Assembly (NCBI GenBank): GCA_026709625.1
Contig: JAPOSR010000022.1
Location: 1 to 44,298 of the forward strand
DNA: 44,298 nucleotides
Direction: 5' to 3'
From: Chloroflexota bacterium
GTDB taxonomy: Bacteria; Chloroflexota; Anaerolineae; Aggregatilineales; Phototrophicaceae
Part shown: positions 1 to 8,668 of the stretch, one piece after another
How positions within the stretch are numbered: the stretch's first letter is position 1
How the letters are laid out: every line of letters starts with the position of its first letter
Program-made: the position numbers and the translations under genes
Notes under the pieces: generated by a model
The model's database searches: none
Told to the model about the DNA's origin: nothing
Seen by the model: the letters and a program-made list of their open reading frames with translations, nothing else

Positions 1-1206
1 GCGCCCGCCGCGCCGACCAGCTTGACCACCAGCGGCATCACCCAAACCGCCATCACGCTGAACTGGACAAAATCCGCCACCGCGACAACCTACGAGGTCA
101 ATGGCGGCGCGCTCACGGAATGGACCGATGTCGGCGATGTCGCCACCTATCAGTTCACGGGCTTGACGGCTGATACCGCTTATACCCTGCAAGTCCGCGC
201 CAGCAATGCCGGCGGCGACTCCGCGGCTGCGTCCGTCATCGCCAGGACGTTGGTTGAGCCTGAGCAAGACGTGCCAGATCCGCCAACCGACTTGGTCGTC
301 AACGTCATCGGCCAGAACAGCGCCACGATGTCCTGGGAGAAATCCCCCAACGCAGATAGCTACGAGGTCTTTGCCGCAGAAATAGGCACGACTGTGGACT
401 GGCAGGATGTGGGCGATGTCGACAACCATGTGTTCAGTGATCTCAATCCTGACGAGGATTATGCTTTGGGAGTCCACTCGGTAAGCGCTATGGGTATGGT
501 TTCCGAGACCCGAAGTGAAATGATCCATACGATGCCAATGCGCGAGTCAAGCCGCCAGTCTGCGCCAGCCAGGGATGATGGCGGCGGCGGTGGCAGCGCT
601 TATGAGCGATATGTGCCCAAGCCCACCGCCACGCCCATCCAAGACACGTTGAATCGCCTGCCGCCGGGCATTCAAGTCAACAACTGGGTGTCCGGCGCTC
701 AAGGACGGCGCGTAGGGCTGGCTGGCGTGGGCAGAGCCGACCTCATTGAGCGGGGCGTCCTGGACGCGATTGATATCTGGGGCTATGTCACGCCGGGCAC
801 CGAAGTCTGCTTCCAGCAATCCGGTCAAGCCGTTTTTCTGGATGCCGCCTACATGCCGCGCAGATTATTCGACCTGCGGGCGTTCAGCCGCAATGGCATG
901 ACCTGCGCGCGCATCGACCGCGCTGGCACTGTCGTCTTGCTGCGTGGCGACCCGCCGCCTCCTCAGTCGGTGGTTGCGCTGCCGCTCAATCTCGGGGTGA
1001 TGCTGGACGGCTGTGAGGTGAAGCCTTGGGACGCGCTCAACTTCCGCGAGAGCCCGCCCAATGGCGCGATCATCGGCGTGACGAGCCATCGCGACTGGCT
1101 GCCCGCCAGCGAAAAGCGCGCCGGCTATTTTAAGATCCGCATGTGGGGGAGGGCGGGCTGGATCAGCGGCGATTATGTCTACACGCGCGGAAATTGCGGC
1201 GGCTGA
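1..1206 (+). CDS. FN3-repeat protein with C-terminal SH3-like domain (5' truncated by window)
   Basis: The frame is open from the first base, so the start lies outside the window; a TTG at 22 is just an internal codon. The visible 401 residues hold two fibronectin type III-like repeats (about residues 5-83 and 95-175), each with the pattern of alternating hydrophobic strands, a conserved Tyr-Glu-Val and a Tyr-x-Leu-x-Val strand. A Gly-rich linker (GGGGGS) and a Pro/Thr spacer follow, then a conserved-looking region with two cysteines, and finally an SH3-like module (about residues 335-400) that starts with a LNFRESP motif and ends GWISGDYV, as in bacterial SH3 domains. No catalytic motif is visible. 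It is probably an exported or cell-surface binding protein. The ffh promoter starts only 18 bp after its stop. Confidence 0.8.
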   Translation, partial: APAAPTSLTTSGITQTAITLNWTKSATATTYEVNGGALTEWTDVGDVATYQFTGLTADTAYTLQVRASNAGGDSAAASVIARTLVEPEQDVPDPPTDLVVNVIGQNSATMSWEKSPNADSYEVFAAEIGTTVDWQDVGDVDNHVFSDLNPDEDYALGVHSVSAMGMVSETRSEMIHTMPMRESSRQSAPARDDGGGGGSAYERYVPKPTATPIQDTLNRLPPGIQVNNWVSGAQGRRVGLAGVGRADLIERGVLDAIDIWGYVTPGTEVCFQQSGQAVFLDAAYMPRRLFDLRAFSRNGMTCARIDRAGTVVLLRGDPPPPQSVVALPLNLGVMLDGCEVKPWDALNFRESPPNGAIIGVTSHRDWLPASEKRAGYFKIRMWGRAGWISGDYVYTRGNCGG

Positions 1207-1223
1207 GGCGGCAAAGCCCAATC

Positions 1224-1252
1224 TTGACAGCTGCCCAGCCAGCCTGTAGACT
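1224..1252 (+). promoter_or_regulatory. sigma70-type promoter of ffh operon
   Basis: TTGACA at 1224-1229, a 17-bp spacer and TAGACT at 1247-1252. The predicted start is near 1259, giving a leader of about 23 nt before the ffh ATG at 1282. It sits in the only gap before the operon. Confidence 0.65.
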
Positions 1253-1281
1253 GATTTTTCGCAATCTGCCGAGCGAGGCTT

Positions 1282-2619
1282 ATGTTTGATTCTCTGACAC
1301 AAAGACTGGACACCGCCTTTGAAGGGCTGCGCAAGGGCGGCACCGTCAAAGAAGCTGATGTCAAAGCGGTCATGCGCGAGGTGCGGATGGCGCTGCTCGA
1401 GGCGGATGTCGCGTTGCCCATCGTCAAAGACTTCATCAAGCAGGTTCGTCAGCGCGCCCTGGGCGAAGAAGTGCACAAGGCGCTGAAGCCCAGCGAGCAG
1501 GTCGTCAAAATCATCCATGAAGAAATGGTGGATATGCTTGGCGAGGCGGGCCGACTTAGCTTCAGCGGCAGCTATGCGCCACATGTCATCATGATGGTGG
1601 GGTTGCAAGGGGCTGGCAAAACGACCAACACCGCCAAGCTCGCCCTGCACCTGCGCTCCAGCGGTCGCAAACCCCTGATGCTGGCAGCCGATACCTATCG
1701 CCCGGCGGCTGTCGACCAGTTGGTCACCTTGGCAAAGCAGATCGGCGTGCCTTATTACGAAGAAGGCGCCAGCGATAAGCCGCCCAATATCGTGAGGCGC
1801 GGCCTCAAGCATGCGCGCGCGAACAATGCCGATGTCGTCTTGATCGACACAGCCGGGCGCCTGCAAATTGATGATACCAAGATGGAAGAATTGCAGGAGA
1901 TCAAGCGCATCTCGTCGCCAGCGGAGATCCTGCTGGTGGCTGATGCCATGACCGGGCAAGAAGCGGTCAATATCGCGCGCGGCTTCAACGAGAGCTTGGG
2001 CATCAGCGGCTTGGTTCTCACGCGCGTTGATGGCGATGCCCGTGGCGGCGCAGCCTTGTCGATGCGCGCGGTGACGGGCGTACCTATCAAATACATGGGC
2101 ACGGGCGAAAAAGTCAGCGCCGACACGCTTGAACTGTTTCATCCCGACCGCATCGCCCAGCGCATCCTCGGCATGGGCGACATCATGTCGTTGATCGAAA
2201 AGACCGAGACGCTCTACGAAGAAGAAGAGGCGATGCGCCTGCAAAGCAAAATCATGAAAAATGAATTTACTTTGCAAGACTTCCTCGAACAGCTGCAAAA
2301 GATCCGCCGCATGGGGCCACTGGGCAAGGTCATGGGCATGATCCCTGGCATGTCGAAGCTGCAAGCGCAGGCCGAGATCAACAGCGATGATATGGAAAAG
2401 CGCGTCCGCAAGGTCGAAGCCATCATCAATTCCATGACCCCGCACGAGCGCCGCCATCCGCGCGTATTAAAAGCCAGCCGCAAAAAGCGCATCGCCGCTG
2501 GCAGCGGGGTAGAAGTCAGCGAAGTGAATGAGCTGCTCAGGCAATTCCGCCAGATGAGCAAGCTTATGAACCAAATCAGCCGCGGGAAGATGCCCAATAT
2601 CCCAGGCTTGACCGCCTAA
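1282..2619 (+). CDS. ffh: signal recognition particle protein Ffh (SRP54)
   Basis: SRP GTPase that, with 4.5S RNA, binds signal sequences emerging from the ribosome and delivers the complex to FtsY at the membrane. The 445 residues show the full family order: N domain (1-95), G domain with P-loop GLQGAGKT (107-114), the DTYRPAAVDQL insertion-box region, DTAGRLQ (189-195), TRVDGDARGG near 247-256, and a C-terminal M domain from about 325 with the Met-rich MGPLGKVMGMIPGM finger loop. Length matches the family. ATG at 1282 follows a weak GAGG. It is the first gene of ffh-rpsP-khpA-rimM, with 18 bp to rpsP. Confidence 0.97.
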   Translation: MFDSLTQRLDTAFEGLRKGGTVKEADVKAVMREVRMALLEADVALPIVKDFIKQVRQRALGEEVHKALKPSEQVVKIIHEEMVDMLGEAGRLSFSGSYAPHVIMMVGLQGAGKTTNTAKLALHLRSSGRKPLMLAADTYRPAAVDQLVTLAKQIGVPYYEEGASDKPPNIVRRGLKHARANNADVVLIDTAGRLQIDDTKMEELQEIKRISSPAEILLVADAMTGQEAVNIARGFNESLGISGLVLTRVDGDARGGAALSMRAVTGVPIKYMGTGEKVSADTLELFHPDRIAQRILGMGDIMSLIEKTETLYEEEEAMRLQSKIMKNEFTLQDFLEQLQKIRRMGPLGKVMGMIPGMSKLQAQAEINSDDMEKRVRKVEAIINSMTPHERRHPRVLKASRKKRIAAGSGVEVSEVNELLRQFRQMSKLMNQISRGKMPNIPGLTA

Positions 2620-2637
2620 ACTTTCAGGAGAAAACAG

Positions 2638-3051
2638 ATGGTTCGCATTCGTCTACGCCGCCAGGGACTGAAGCGCCAGCCGACTTATCGCATCGTCGTC
2701 ATCGACCAGCGCAAGGCTCGCAATGGCAGCTACCTGGAACACATCGGGCACTACAACCCGCGCACACAGCCAGCCACCGAAATCATCGCAGAAGACCGAG
2801 CTCTGTATTGGCTTTCGGTCGGCGCGCAGCCCAGCGATGCCGTCCGCCGCCTGCTGGCGCACACCGGCACCTGGGCGCGTTTTGAGCGGCTGCGGGCTGG
2901 CGAAAATATAGAAGACCTGGTGCGCGAAGCCGAAGCGACCCGCCCGCCGCTGCCCAGCCCCAAGACCAATTATCCAGCGCCTGGCGACGGCGAGAGCAAG
3001 ATCAAGGCGCGCGAGGCTGCTCGCCTGGCTGCCGCCGAAGCCGAAAGCTAG
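2638..3051 (+). CDS. rpsP: 30S ribosomal protein S16
   Basis: Component of the small ribosomal subunit that binds 16S rRNA during assembly. The start ([21 protein letters not shown]) and the motif [11 protein letters not shown] are diagnostic of bS16. A CAGGAG Shine-Dalgarno lies at 2625-2630, 7 nt before ATG 2638. The protein has 137 residues, against about 80-90 in most bacteria: residues from about 90 on form a Pro/Ala/Glu-rich tail with no recognised fold. Position between ffh and the KH-domain gene is the conserved arrangement. Confidence 0.96.
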   Translation: MVRIRLRRQGLKRQPTYRIVVIDQRKARNGSYLEHIGHYNPRTQPATEIIAEDRALYWLSVGAQPSDAVRRLLAHTGTWARFERLRAGENIEDLVREAEATRPPLPSPKTNYPAPGDGESKIKAREAARLAAAEAES

Positions 3052-3067
3052 GGCGGGAAGGCGGCGC

Positions 3068-3316
3068 ATGGAAGAGCAACTGGTTCAATACATCGCTGAA
3101 AACCTGGTCAGACACCCCGACCAGGTGCGCATAAGCCGCAAAGACACCAGCCGCAATATCGTGCTGGAGCTGTCGGTCGCCTCGGGCGATATGGGGCGCG
3201 TCATCGGGCGCAACGGTCGTGTGGCCAATTCCATCCGCTCGCTGCTGCGCGCCATGCCCGAACACAGCGAGCGCGGACGTGGGCGCCGCCGCCGCGTTAT
3301 CCTGGAAATCGAATAA
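3068..3316 (+). CDS. khpA: KH-domain RNA-binding protein KhpA
   Basis: 82-residue single KH domain protein of the KhpA (YlqC) family, a small RNA binder linked in other bacteria to cell elongation and RNA chaperoning with KhpB. The GxxG RNA-binding loop is present as GRVIGRNG near residues 41-48, preceded by the typical GDMG. The C-terminus is very Arg-rich. It lies 16 bp after rpsP and 6 bp before rimM, the common rpsP-khpA-rimM order. Confidence 0.92.
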   Translation: MEEQLVQYIAENLVRHPDQVRISRKDTSRNIVLELSVASGDMGRVIGRNGRVANSIRSLLRAMPEHSERGRGRRRRVILEIE

Positions 3317-3322
3317 GCTCTC

Positions 3323-3859
3323 GTGACAAACTCGTCCGAGCCGCGCCAACTGGTCATCGGCGAGATTTTGCGTCCGCACGGCGTGCGTGGCGAATTGCGT
3401 ATGCGCGTGCTCAGCCACGACCCGCCAGCGCTCAAAAACCTGGAATACATCTATTTGGCCGGCAGCGAATCCAGCCAGGCGCGCGCGCGCGTCGCTGTGC
3501 AACATGTCCGCTTTAACAAAGCCTATGCCCTGCTCTCGCTGGACGGCTGCAACCGCCGCGAACAGGCTGATGAATTGCGCGGCAAGCTCGTATATTGCGA
3601 TATTGAACAGTTGCCGCCGCTGAACGAAGGCGAATACTTTCTGTTTCAGTTGATTGGTCTGCGGGTTGTCGCCGATGGCGGCGAGATCGGACGCATCCGC
3701 GATGTGCTGGAAACTGGCGCCAACGATGTCTACATCGTCGACAGCGCGCAATATGGCGAGCTGCTCATTCCCGCGCACGACGAGACGATCGACCAAATCG
3801 ATTTTGAAAGCGGCGTCGTTCGCATGACACTGCCCGAAGGTTTGCTCGCCCAACGCTAA
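3323..3859 (+). CDS. rimM: 16S rRNA processing protein RimM
   Basis: Assembly factor for the 30S head that binds ribosomal protein S19. The N-terminal RimM barrel begins at the motif IGEILRPHGVRGELR (about 13-27), and the C-terminal PRC-barrel contains EYFLFQLIGLRVV and LIPAHDETI. 178 residues is normal. The start is GTG at 3323, 6 bp after khpA. In many bacteria trmD and rplS follow directly; here neither is present and a separate promoter for dprA follows instead. Confidence 0.93.
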   Translation: MTNSSEPRQLVIGEILRPHGVRGELRMRVLSHDPPALKNLEYIYLAGSESSQARARVAVQHVRFNKAYALLSLDGCNRREQADELRGKLVYCDIEQLPPLNEGEYFLFQLIGLRVVADGGEIGRIRDVLETGANDVYIVDSAQYGELLIPAHDETIDQIDFESGVVRMTLPEGLLAQR

Positions 3860-3873
3860 AGCCGACGCTCGCC

Positions 3874-3903
3874 TTGACAGCCCTTTGCCCACGCTGATAT
3901 GCT
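3874..3903 (+). promoter_or_regulatory. promoter of dprA-manC-topA
   Basis: TTGACA at 3874-3879 and TATGCT at 3898-3903 with an 18-bp spacer; the -10 is extended (TGATATGCT). It lies between rimM (stop 3859) and dprA (ATG 3935). Confidence 0.55.
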
Positions 3904-3934
3904 TTCTGCCAATTCGCCACCGCAATGAAACCGC

Positions 3935-5059
3935 ATGCGCGATAATCCACAGCATCGTTATTGGCTGGGCTTGCACCTGCTGCCCAATTTCGGCATCGTC
4001 AAGCTGTCGAGGCTGCTGGCGCATTTTGACTCGCCAGAAGCGCTCTGGCGCGAGACAGATGCCGCTATGCTGGGGCTGCCTCTGCCACCCAAGCTGCTGA
4101 GCAGCTATTGCGCCGCCCGCAAAACAATCGACCTGCAACGCGAACTGGACAAGGTCGCGGCGGCGGGAGCGAGCCTGGTGACCCAAGACGACGCGGCCTA
4201 CCCCGCCCTGCTGCGCGAATTGGACGATCGCCCGCTGCTGCTCTATGCGCGTGGACAATTTGCGGCGGATGACGACAAGCGCCTGGGCGTGGTCGGCACG
4301 CGCAAAGCCAGCAAACGAGGCTGGGATGCAGCGAACGAGCTGGCGCAGGAGCTGGCGCGGCACGGCATCACGATTGTTTCGGGTTTGGCGCATGGCATCG
4401 ACGCGGCGGCGCATCGTGGGGCATTGGCGGCAGGCGGTCGCACGATTGCTGTGATGGGCGCCGGCATCGACATCATCTACCCCCGCGAAAACAAAGACAT
4501 CGCCGAAGAGATTTTGGAACAGGGCGCGATAATCAGCGAGTTGCCGGTTGGCTCGCCGCCTTTGCGCAGCAATTTTACGCAGCGCAACCGCATCATCAGC
4601 GGGCTCGCGCATGGCGTGCTCGTGGCAGAAGCGCCAGAGCGCAGCGGCGCGCTGAACACCGCCAACCACGCCCTCGCGCAGGGGCGAGATGTCTTCGCGG
4701 TCCCACACAGCTATCACAGCATCAGCGGGCGCGGCTGCAACCGGCTAATCCAAGACGGCGCAAAACTGGTCATGGATGTCCGCGATATTTTAGACTCCCT
4801 GAACGTAACGCATCTGGCCGCCCAATCACAGCGGCAGGCAGAGCGCATCCAGCCAGCCAATGAGACCGAAAGCGCGATCCTGGCGCAGCTCGACAGCGAC
4901 CCAAGGCATGTCGATGAGGTCGTCCGCGCGACGCAGCTGCCCGCCGCCACTGTCTCGGGCACCTTGGCGCTGCTGGAATTAAAAGGACTTGTCGAGAGCG
5001 CTGGAGCTATGCAATACTGCCGCCCGCGAAATCTCAACTTGCAAAGGCAGAAGCGATGA
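3935..5059 (+). CDS. dprA: DNA-processing protein DprA
   Basis: Binds incoming single-stranded DNA and loads RecA in natural transformation; widely kept even in bacteria not known to be competent. The 374 residues contain an N-terminal helical region, the Rossmann-like DprA core with GVVGTRKAS, SGLAHGIDAAAHRGAL, GAGIDIIYPREN, RNRIISGLA and SGALNTANHALAQGRDVFAVPH, and a C-terminal winged-helix segment (about 315-365). It has its own promoter at 3874-3903. Its TGA overlaps the manC ATG in an ATGA tetranucleotide, suggesting translational coupling. Confidence 0.95.
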   Translation: MRDNPQHRYWLGLHLLPNFGIVKLSRLLAHFDSPEALWRETDAAMLGLPLPPKLLSSYCAARKTIDLQRELDKVAAAGASLVTQDDAAYPALLRELDDRPLLLYARGQFAADDDKRLGVVGTRKASKRGWDAANELAQELARHGITIVSGLAHGIDAAAHRGALAAGGRTIAVMGAGIDIIYPRENKDIAEEILEQGAIISELPVGSPPLRSNFTQRNRIISGLAHGVLVAEAPERSGALNTANHALAQGRDVFAVPHSYHSISGRGCNRLIQDGAKLVMDVRDILDSLNVTHLAAQSQRQAERIQPANETESAILAQLDSDPRHVDEVVRATQLPAATVSGTLALLELKGLVESAGAMQYCRPRNLNLQRQKR

Positions 5060-6141
5060 AAAGCTATTATGCGTTGATAGCCGCGGGTGGCCGCGGCACG
5101 CGCCTGTGGCCCCTCAGTCGCGCCGACATGCCCAAGCAGCTGCTGCCGCTTATCGACGATCACAGCATGTTTCGCACCAGCATCGAGCGCGTTCGGCCGC
5201 TCTTCGCGCCAGCCGATATCTTTGTCGTGACCGGCGCGCAATACGCCGACCAGCTGCAAGCCGAAGCGCCGGCTATTCCGCGCGAAAACTTCATCGTGGA
5301 ACCCTACCCGAAAAACACCGCGCCGGCCCTGGCGCTGGCATTAAGCGTCATCCAGCAGCGCGACCCAGACGCGACCGTCGCCGTTTTGACCGCCGACCAC
5401 CACATCAGCCAACGCGATACATTCCGCGATGTGCTGGGCGCGGCTTGGCAGCTGGCGCAAGATGGCCGCATTGTCACGCTGGGCATGGCACCCTCGTATC
5501 CGTCAACTGGCTTTGGCTATATCCAACATGGGCAGCCACTGGGCGATTGTCGTGGCTTCCCAGTGTACAAGAGCCGCCGCTTCACAGAAAAACCGGATAT
5601 CGTGCGCGCGACGCATTTCCTCGCCGCGGGCGACTACAGCTGGAATTCAGGCATGTTCATTTGGCGCGTCGACCGGGCTATGCAAGCCCTCGAGCGCCAC
5701 CAGCCAGGCATGTACGCCATGTGCGCCTATTTGCAGTCGGTCAGCCAAACACCCGACTATCAGACAAAGCTGCGCGATATCTGGGAAACGATGCCGACTC
5801 TGTCGATTGATTTCGCCATCATGGAAAAAGCGGACAATATCGCCGTCATTCCCATCGATATCGGCTGGAGCGATGTCGGCACCTGGGCATCGCTGTATGA
5901 TATATTGCCTCAAGACAACTTTGGGAACTGCGTCAAGGGCAAAGCGCGCGAAAACCGCGTCATCCTGGATACGCGCGATACACTGGTCTTCAGCGATCGG
6001 CTGGCGGTCGCCATCGGCGTAGAAGATGTCGTGGTGGTCGACTCGGGCGATGTGCTGCTGGTTTGTCATAAAGACCGCACCGAAGATGTCAAACAAGTGG
6101 TGGATTACCTGCGCGAAAATGGCAACCATGAAGTTCTCTAG
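5056..6141 (+). CDS. manC: mannose-1-phosphate guanylyltransferase
   Basis: Makes GDP-mannose from GTP and mannose 1-phosphate for polysaccharide, glycoprotein or glycolipid synthesis. The nucleotidyltransferase signature GGRGTRLWPLSR is at residues 12-23 followed by PKQLLPL; VEPYPKNTAPA, TADHHI, FTEKPD, NSGMFIWR and IDIGWSDVGTW follow in the family order. At 361 residues it is the short, single-function form, without the fused phosphomannose isomerase cupin. It sits between dprA and topA, which are neighbours in many bacteria, so it seems to be an insertion into that pair. Confidence 0.93.
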   Translation: MKSYYALIAAGGRGTRLWPLSRADMPKQLLPLIDDHSMFRTSIERVRPLFAPADIFVVTGAQYADQLQAEAPAIPRENFIVEPYPKNTAPALALALSVIQQRDPDATVAVLTADHHISQRDTFRDVLGAAWQLAQDGRIVTLGMAPSYPSTGFGYIQHGQPLGDCRGFPVYKSRRFTEKPDIVRATHFLAAGDYSWNSGMFIWRVDRAMQALERHQPGMYAMCAYLQSVSQTPDYQTKLRDIWETMPTLSIDFAIMEKADNIAVIPIDIGWSDVGTWASLYDILPQDNFGNCVKGKARENRVILDTRDTLVFSDRLAVAIGVEDVVVVDSGDVLLVCHKDRTEDVKQVVDYLRENGNHEVL

Positions 6142-6171
6142 CATCTTCCACGCATCCTATCAGGAAGGGAT

Positions 6172-8541
6172 ATGACTGACTCAAGCACGCTGGCCGTTGA
6201 AGCCTATTGCATGAAGTGCAAGACCAAGCGGGCTATGAGCGCTCCCCAAGCCGTATACACGCGCACCGGCGTGCCAGCTGCGCGTGGCGAGTGTGGCGAA
6301 TGCGGGACGACGCTCTTTCGCATGGGCTATACGCCCGCCCACGAAAACCTGCCCAAACCACAAGTCGTGGCAAAGCCCAAGCGCAAAAAAGCCGCGAAAA
6401 AGCCGCGAAGCAAATCCCGCGCCTCCAAATCCAGGTCCAATGGGGAGCGCGCCGCCAAACGCGAGAATGTCGGCAAGCTCGTCATCGTCGAATCGCCCGC
6501 CAAAGCGCGCACCATAGGCGGCTTCCTCGGCAAGGGCTACACCGTGATGTCGTCCGTGGGGCATGTGCGCGACTTGCTCAAGAGTCGGCTTTCGGTCGAC
6601 ATTGAAAACAACTTTGAGCCCGAATATCGCGTGCCCAACGAAAAGCGCGCCACCGTCAAAGATCTCAGAGCGGCAGCAGCTGGCGCAGAAGAGATCTACC
6701 TGGCAACAGACCCCGACCGCGAAGGCGAGGCGATCGCCTGGCATCTGGTGGCTGCGGCAGAAATGCCCGAAGCCAAAATCAAGCGCGTTGTCTTTCATGA
6801 AATCACCGACAGCGCCGTGGCGACAGCGTTCTCAAACCCGCGCGACATCAATATGGATCTGGTCGATGCCCAACAGGCGCGCCGCATCCTCGATCGACTG
6901 GTTGGTTATCAGGTATCGCCGCTGCTGTGGAAAAGAGTCCGCAGCGGCTTGTCAGCCGGGCGCGTGCAGAGCATCGCCCTGCGTCTGGTGGTCGAGCGCG
7001 AACATGCGATCAAAGGCTTCGTGCCAGTCGAACATTGGACGATCGACGCGCTGCTCGCAAACGGACAAACCCAAGCCGACGCGCCATTCAAAGCCCGCTT
7101 GGCCAAAATCGGCGCTGTCAGCGTTAGCTTTGATGCCAAAAGCGGCAACCCGCCCGCGCTGGATGCGCAAGCGACCGCGCAGCCACATGTCGATAATCTG
7201 CGCAACAGCCTGTTCAAAGTGACCGCCGTCAAACGCGGCGCTCGCCAAGCCAAGCCGGCTGCGCCCTTCACCACCAGCACGCTCCAGCAGGCGGCGTCTT
7301 CACGGCGTGGCATGAGCGCCAGCCGCACCATGCGCCTTGCCCAGCAGCTCTACGAAGGCATCGACATCGGCGCTGGCAAAGCGATCGGCTTGATTACTTA
7401 TATGCGCACCGACAGCGTGCAGGTCTCGCGCGAATCGCAGCAAGCGGCGCGCAGCTACATCGCCGACAGATTTGGCGATGCGTTCGTGCCCAAGTCGCCC
7501 CCAAAATACAAGACCCGAGCCAAAGGCGCGCAGGAAGCCCACGAAGCCATCCGCCCCACCAGCATCCAGCGAACGCCAGAATCGCTCGCGAGGTATCTGG
7601 ACAAGGCGCAGCTCGCCATCTACACGCTGATATGGCAGCGATTTGCCGCCAGCCAGATGGCGCCGGCTGTCTATGACACCTTGCGCATTGAAATCGCCGC
7701 CGGCTTGACACCCGCAGATATGCCCTATCTGCTGCGCGCATCGGGCAGCAAGCTGAAATTTAGCGGCCACCTGGCTGTTGCGGGCAACGCCAAGGCTGGC
7801 GCCGAGCCCGAGCAAGACTTCCCCGCCCTGCAAGAGGGTGACATGCTCGAGGGCAGGCAGATTGTTCCTGAACAGCATTTTACCCAGCCGCCGCCACGCT
7901 ATACCGAAGCCACGCTCATCCGCCAGCTGGAAGACAGAGGCATCGGCCGGCCCAGCACCTATGCGCCCACGGTCAGCGTCATCCAGACGCGCGACTATGT
8001 GACCCAAGAACAGCGCCGTCTGAAGCCGACCAAGACGGGCTTTGTCGTCTGCGAACTGCTGTCGGAGTTCTTCGCCGAAGAGATGGACTACGCCTTCACG
8101 GCGCGCATGGAAGACCAACTGGACGCGGTGTCGAACGGCAAGCTGCCCTGGAGGCCGATGCTGGGCGAATTCTATGCCCCATTTGAACAGCGGCTGCAAT
8201 ATGCCGAGCAAAATATGCCACGGCGCGATGTCGCAGAGAAGGTTGGCCGCGGCTGCCCCCGCTGTGAAGAAGGCGAACTGCTGGTCAAACATTCGCGTTA
8301 TGGCAAATTCATCGGCTGTTCCCGCTATCCCGAATGCAAACACACCGAGCGCTACCTCGAACGCACGGGGCATCTGTGTCCGACCTGCGGCGAAACGCAT
8401 CACGGCGAGGTAGTCCGCCAGCGCAGCCGCAAGGGGCGCGCATTTTATGGCTGCAGCCGCTATCCAGACTGCGACTATACGACCTGGCAGCTGCCGCGCG
8501 ATCTCAAGCCAGTCGCAGCGCCAGAGCCAGCCACTGCCTAA
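6172..8541 (+). CDS. topA: DNA topoisomerase I with N-terminal DUF5679-type zinc domain
   Basis: Type IA topoisomerase that relaxes negative supercoils. Residues about 8-55 form a four-Cys domain (CMKC and CGEC pairs) resembling DUF5679, and a Lys/Arg-rich linker follows (56-100). The TOPRIM domain starts at KLVIVESPAKA (about 102) and holds DPDREGEAIAWHL; SAGRVQSIALRLVVERE follows, and the catalytic tyrosine is Tyr410 in GLITYMRTDS. Two C-terminal zinc ribbons (CPRC...CSRYPEC and CPTC...CSRYPDC) complete the 789 residues. A Shine-Dalgarno AGGAAGGG precedes ATG 6172, 30 bp after manC. Confidence 0.96.
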   Translation: MTDSSTLAVEAYCMKCKTKRAMSAPQAVYTRTGVPAARGECGECGTTLFRMGYTPAHENLPKPQVVAKPKRKKAAKKPRSKSRASKSRSNGERAAKRENVGKLVIVESPAKARTIGGFLGKGYTVMSSVGHVRDLLKSRLSVDIENNFEPEYRVPNEKRATVKDLRAAAAGAEEIYLATDPDREGEAIAWHLVAAAEMPEAKIKRVVFHEITDSAVATAFSNPRDINMDLVDAQQARRILDRLVGYQVSPLLWKRVRSGLSAGRVQSIALRLVVEREHAIKGFVPVEHWTIDALLANGQTQADAPFKARLAKIGAVSVSFDAKSGNPPALDAQATAQPHVDNLRNSLFKVTAVKRGARQAKPAAPFTTSTLQQAASSRRGMSASRTMRLAQQLYEGIDIGAGKAIGLITYMRTDSVQVSRESQQAARSYIADRFGDAFVPKSPPKYKTRAKGAQEAHEAIRPTSIQRTPESLARYLDKAQLAIYTLIWQRFAASQMAPAVYDTLRIEIAAGLTPADMPYLLRASGSKLKFSGHLAVAGNAKAGAEPEQDFPALQEGDMLEGRQIVPEQHFTQPPPRYTEATLIRQLEDRGIGRPSTYAPTVSVIQTRDYVTQEQRRLKPTKTGFVVCELLSEFFAEEMDYAFTARMEDQLDAVSNGKLPWRPMLGEFYAPFEQRLQYAEQNMPRRDVAEKVGRGCPRCEEGELLVKHSRYGKFIGCSRYPECKHTERYLERTGHLCPTCGETHHGEVVRQRSRKGRAFYGCSRYPDCDYTTWQLPRDLKPVAAPEPATA

Positions 8542-8596
8542 AGCCAGCGCCGCTATCTACACAGCGAATTATGCGCTAAATTGCCGCGCAGGGCAT

Positions 8597-8625
8597 TTGT
8601 TGCCATTTTGCAACCAGCCTATAAT
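8597..8625 (+). promoter_or_regulatory. promoter upstream of the membrane protein at 8669
   Basis: TTGTTG at 8597-8602, a 17-bp spacer and a perfect TATAAT at 8620-8625. The predicted start near 8632 gives a leader of about 37 nt to ATG 8669. Confidence 0.6.
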
Positions 8626-8668
8626 GCTGTCCAGCTATCATGTTGCAGACTCGGAAAGGTTGCCCCGT

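Noticed and set aside
865..2457. 530-codon open frame on the minus strand across ffh
   Set aside because: It runs antisense through the whole of a certain gene, has no ribosome site and encodes a His/Asp/Ala-biased peptide typical of GC-rich shadow frames.
3002..4717. 571-codon minus-strand frame across khpA, rimM and dprA
   Set aside because: Antisense shadow of three well-identified genes; no family motifs.
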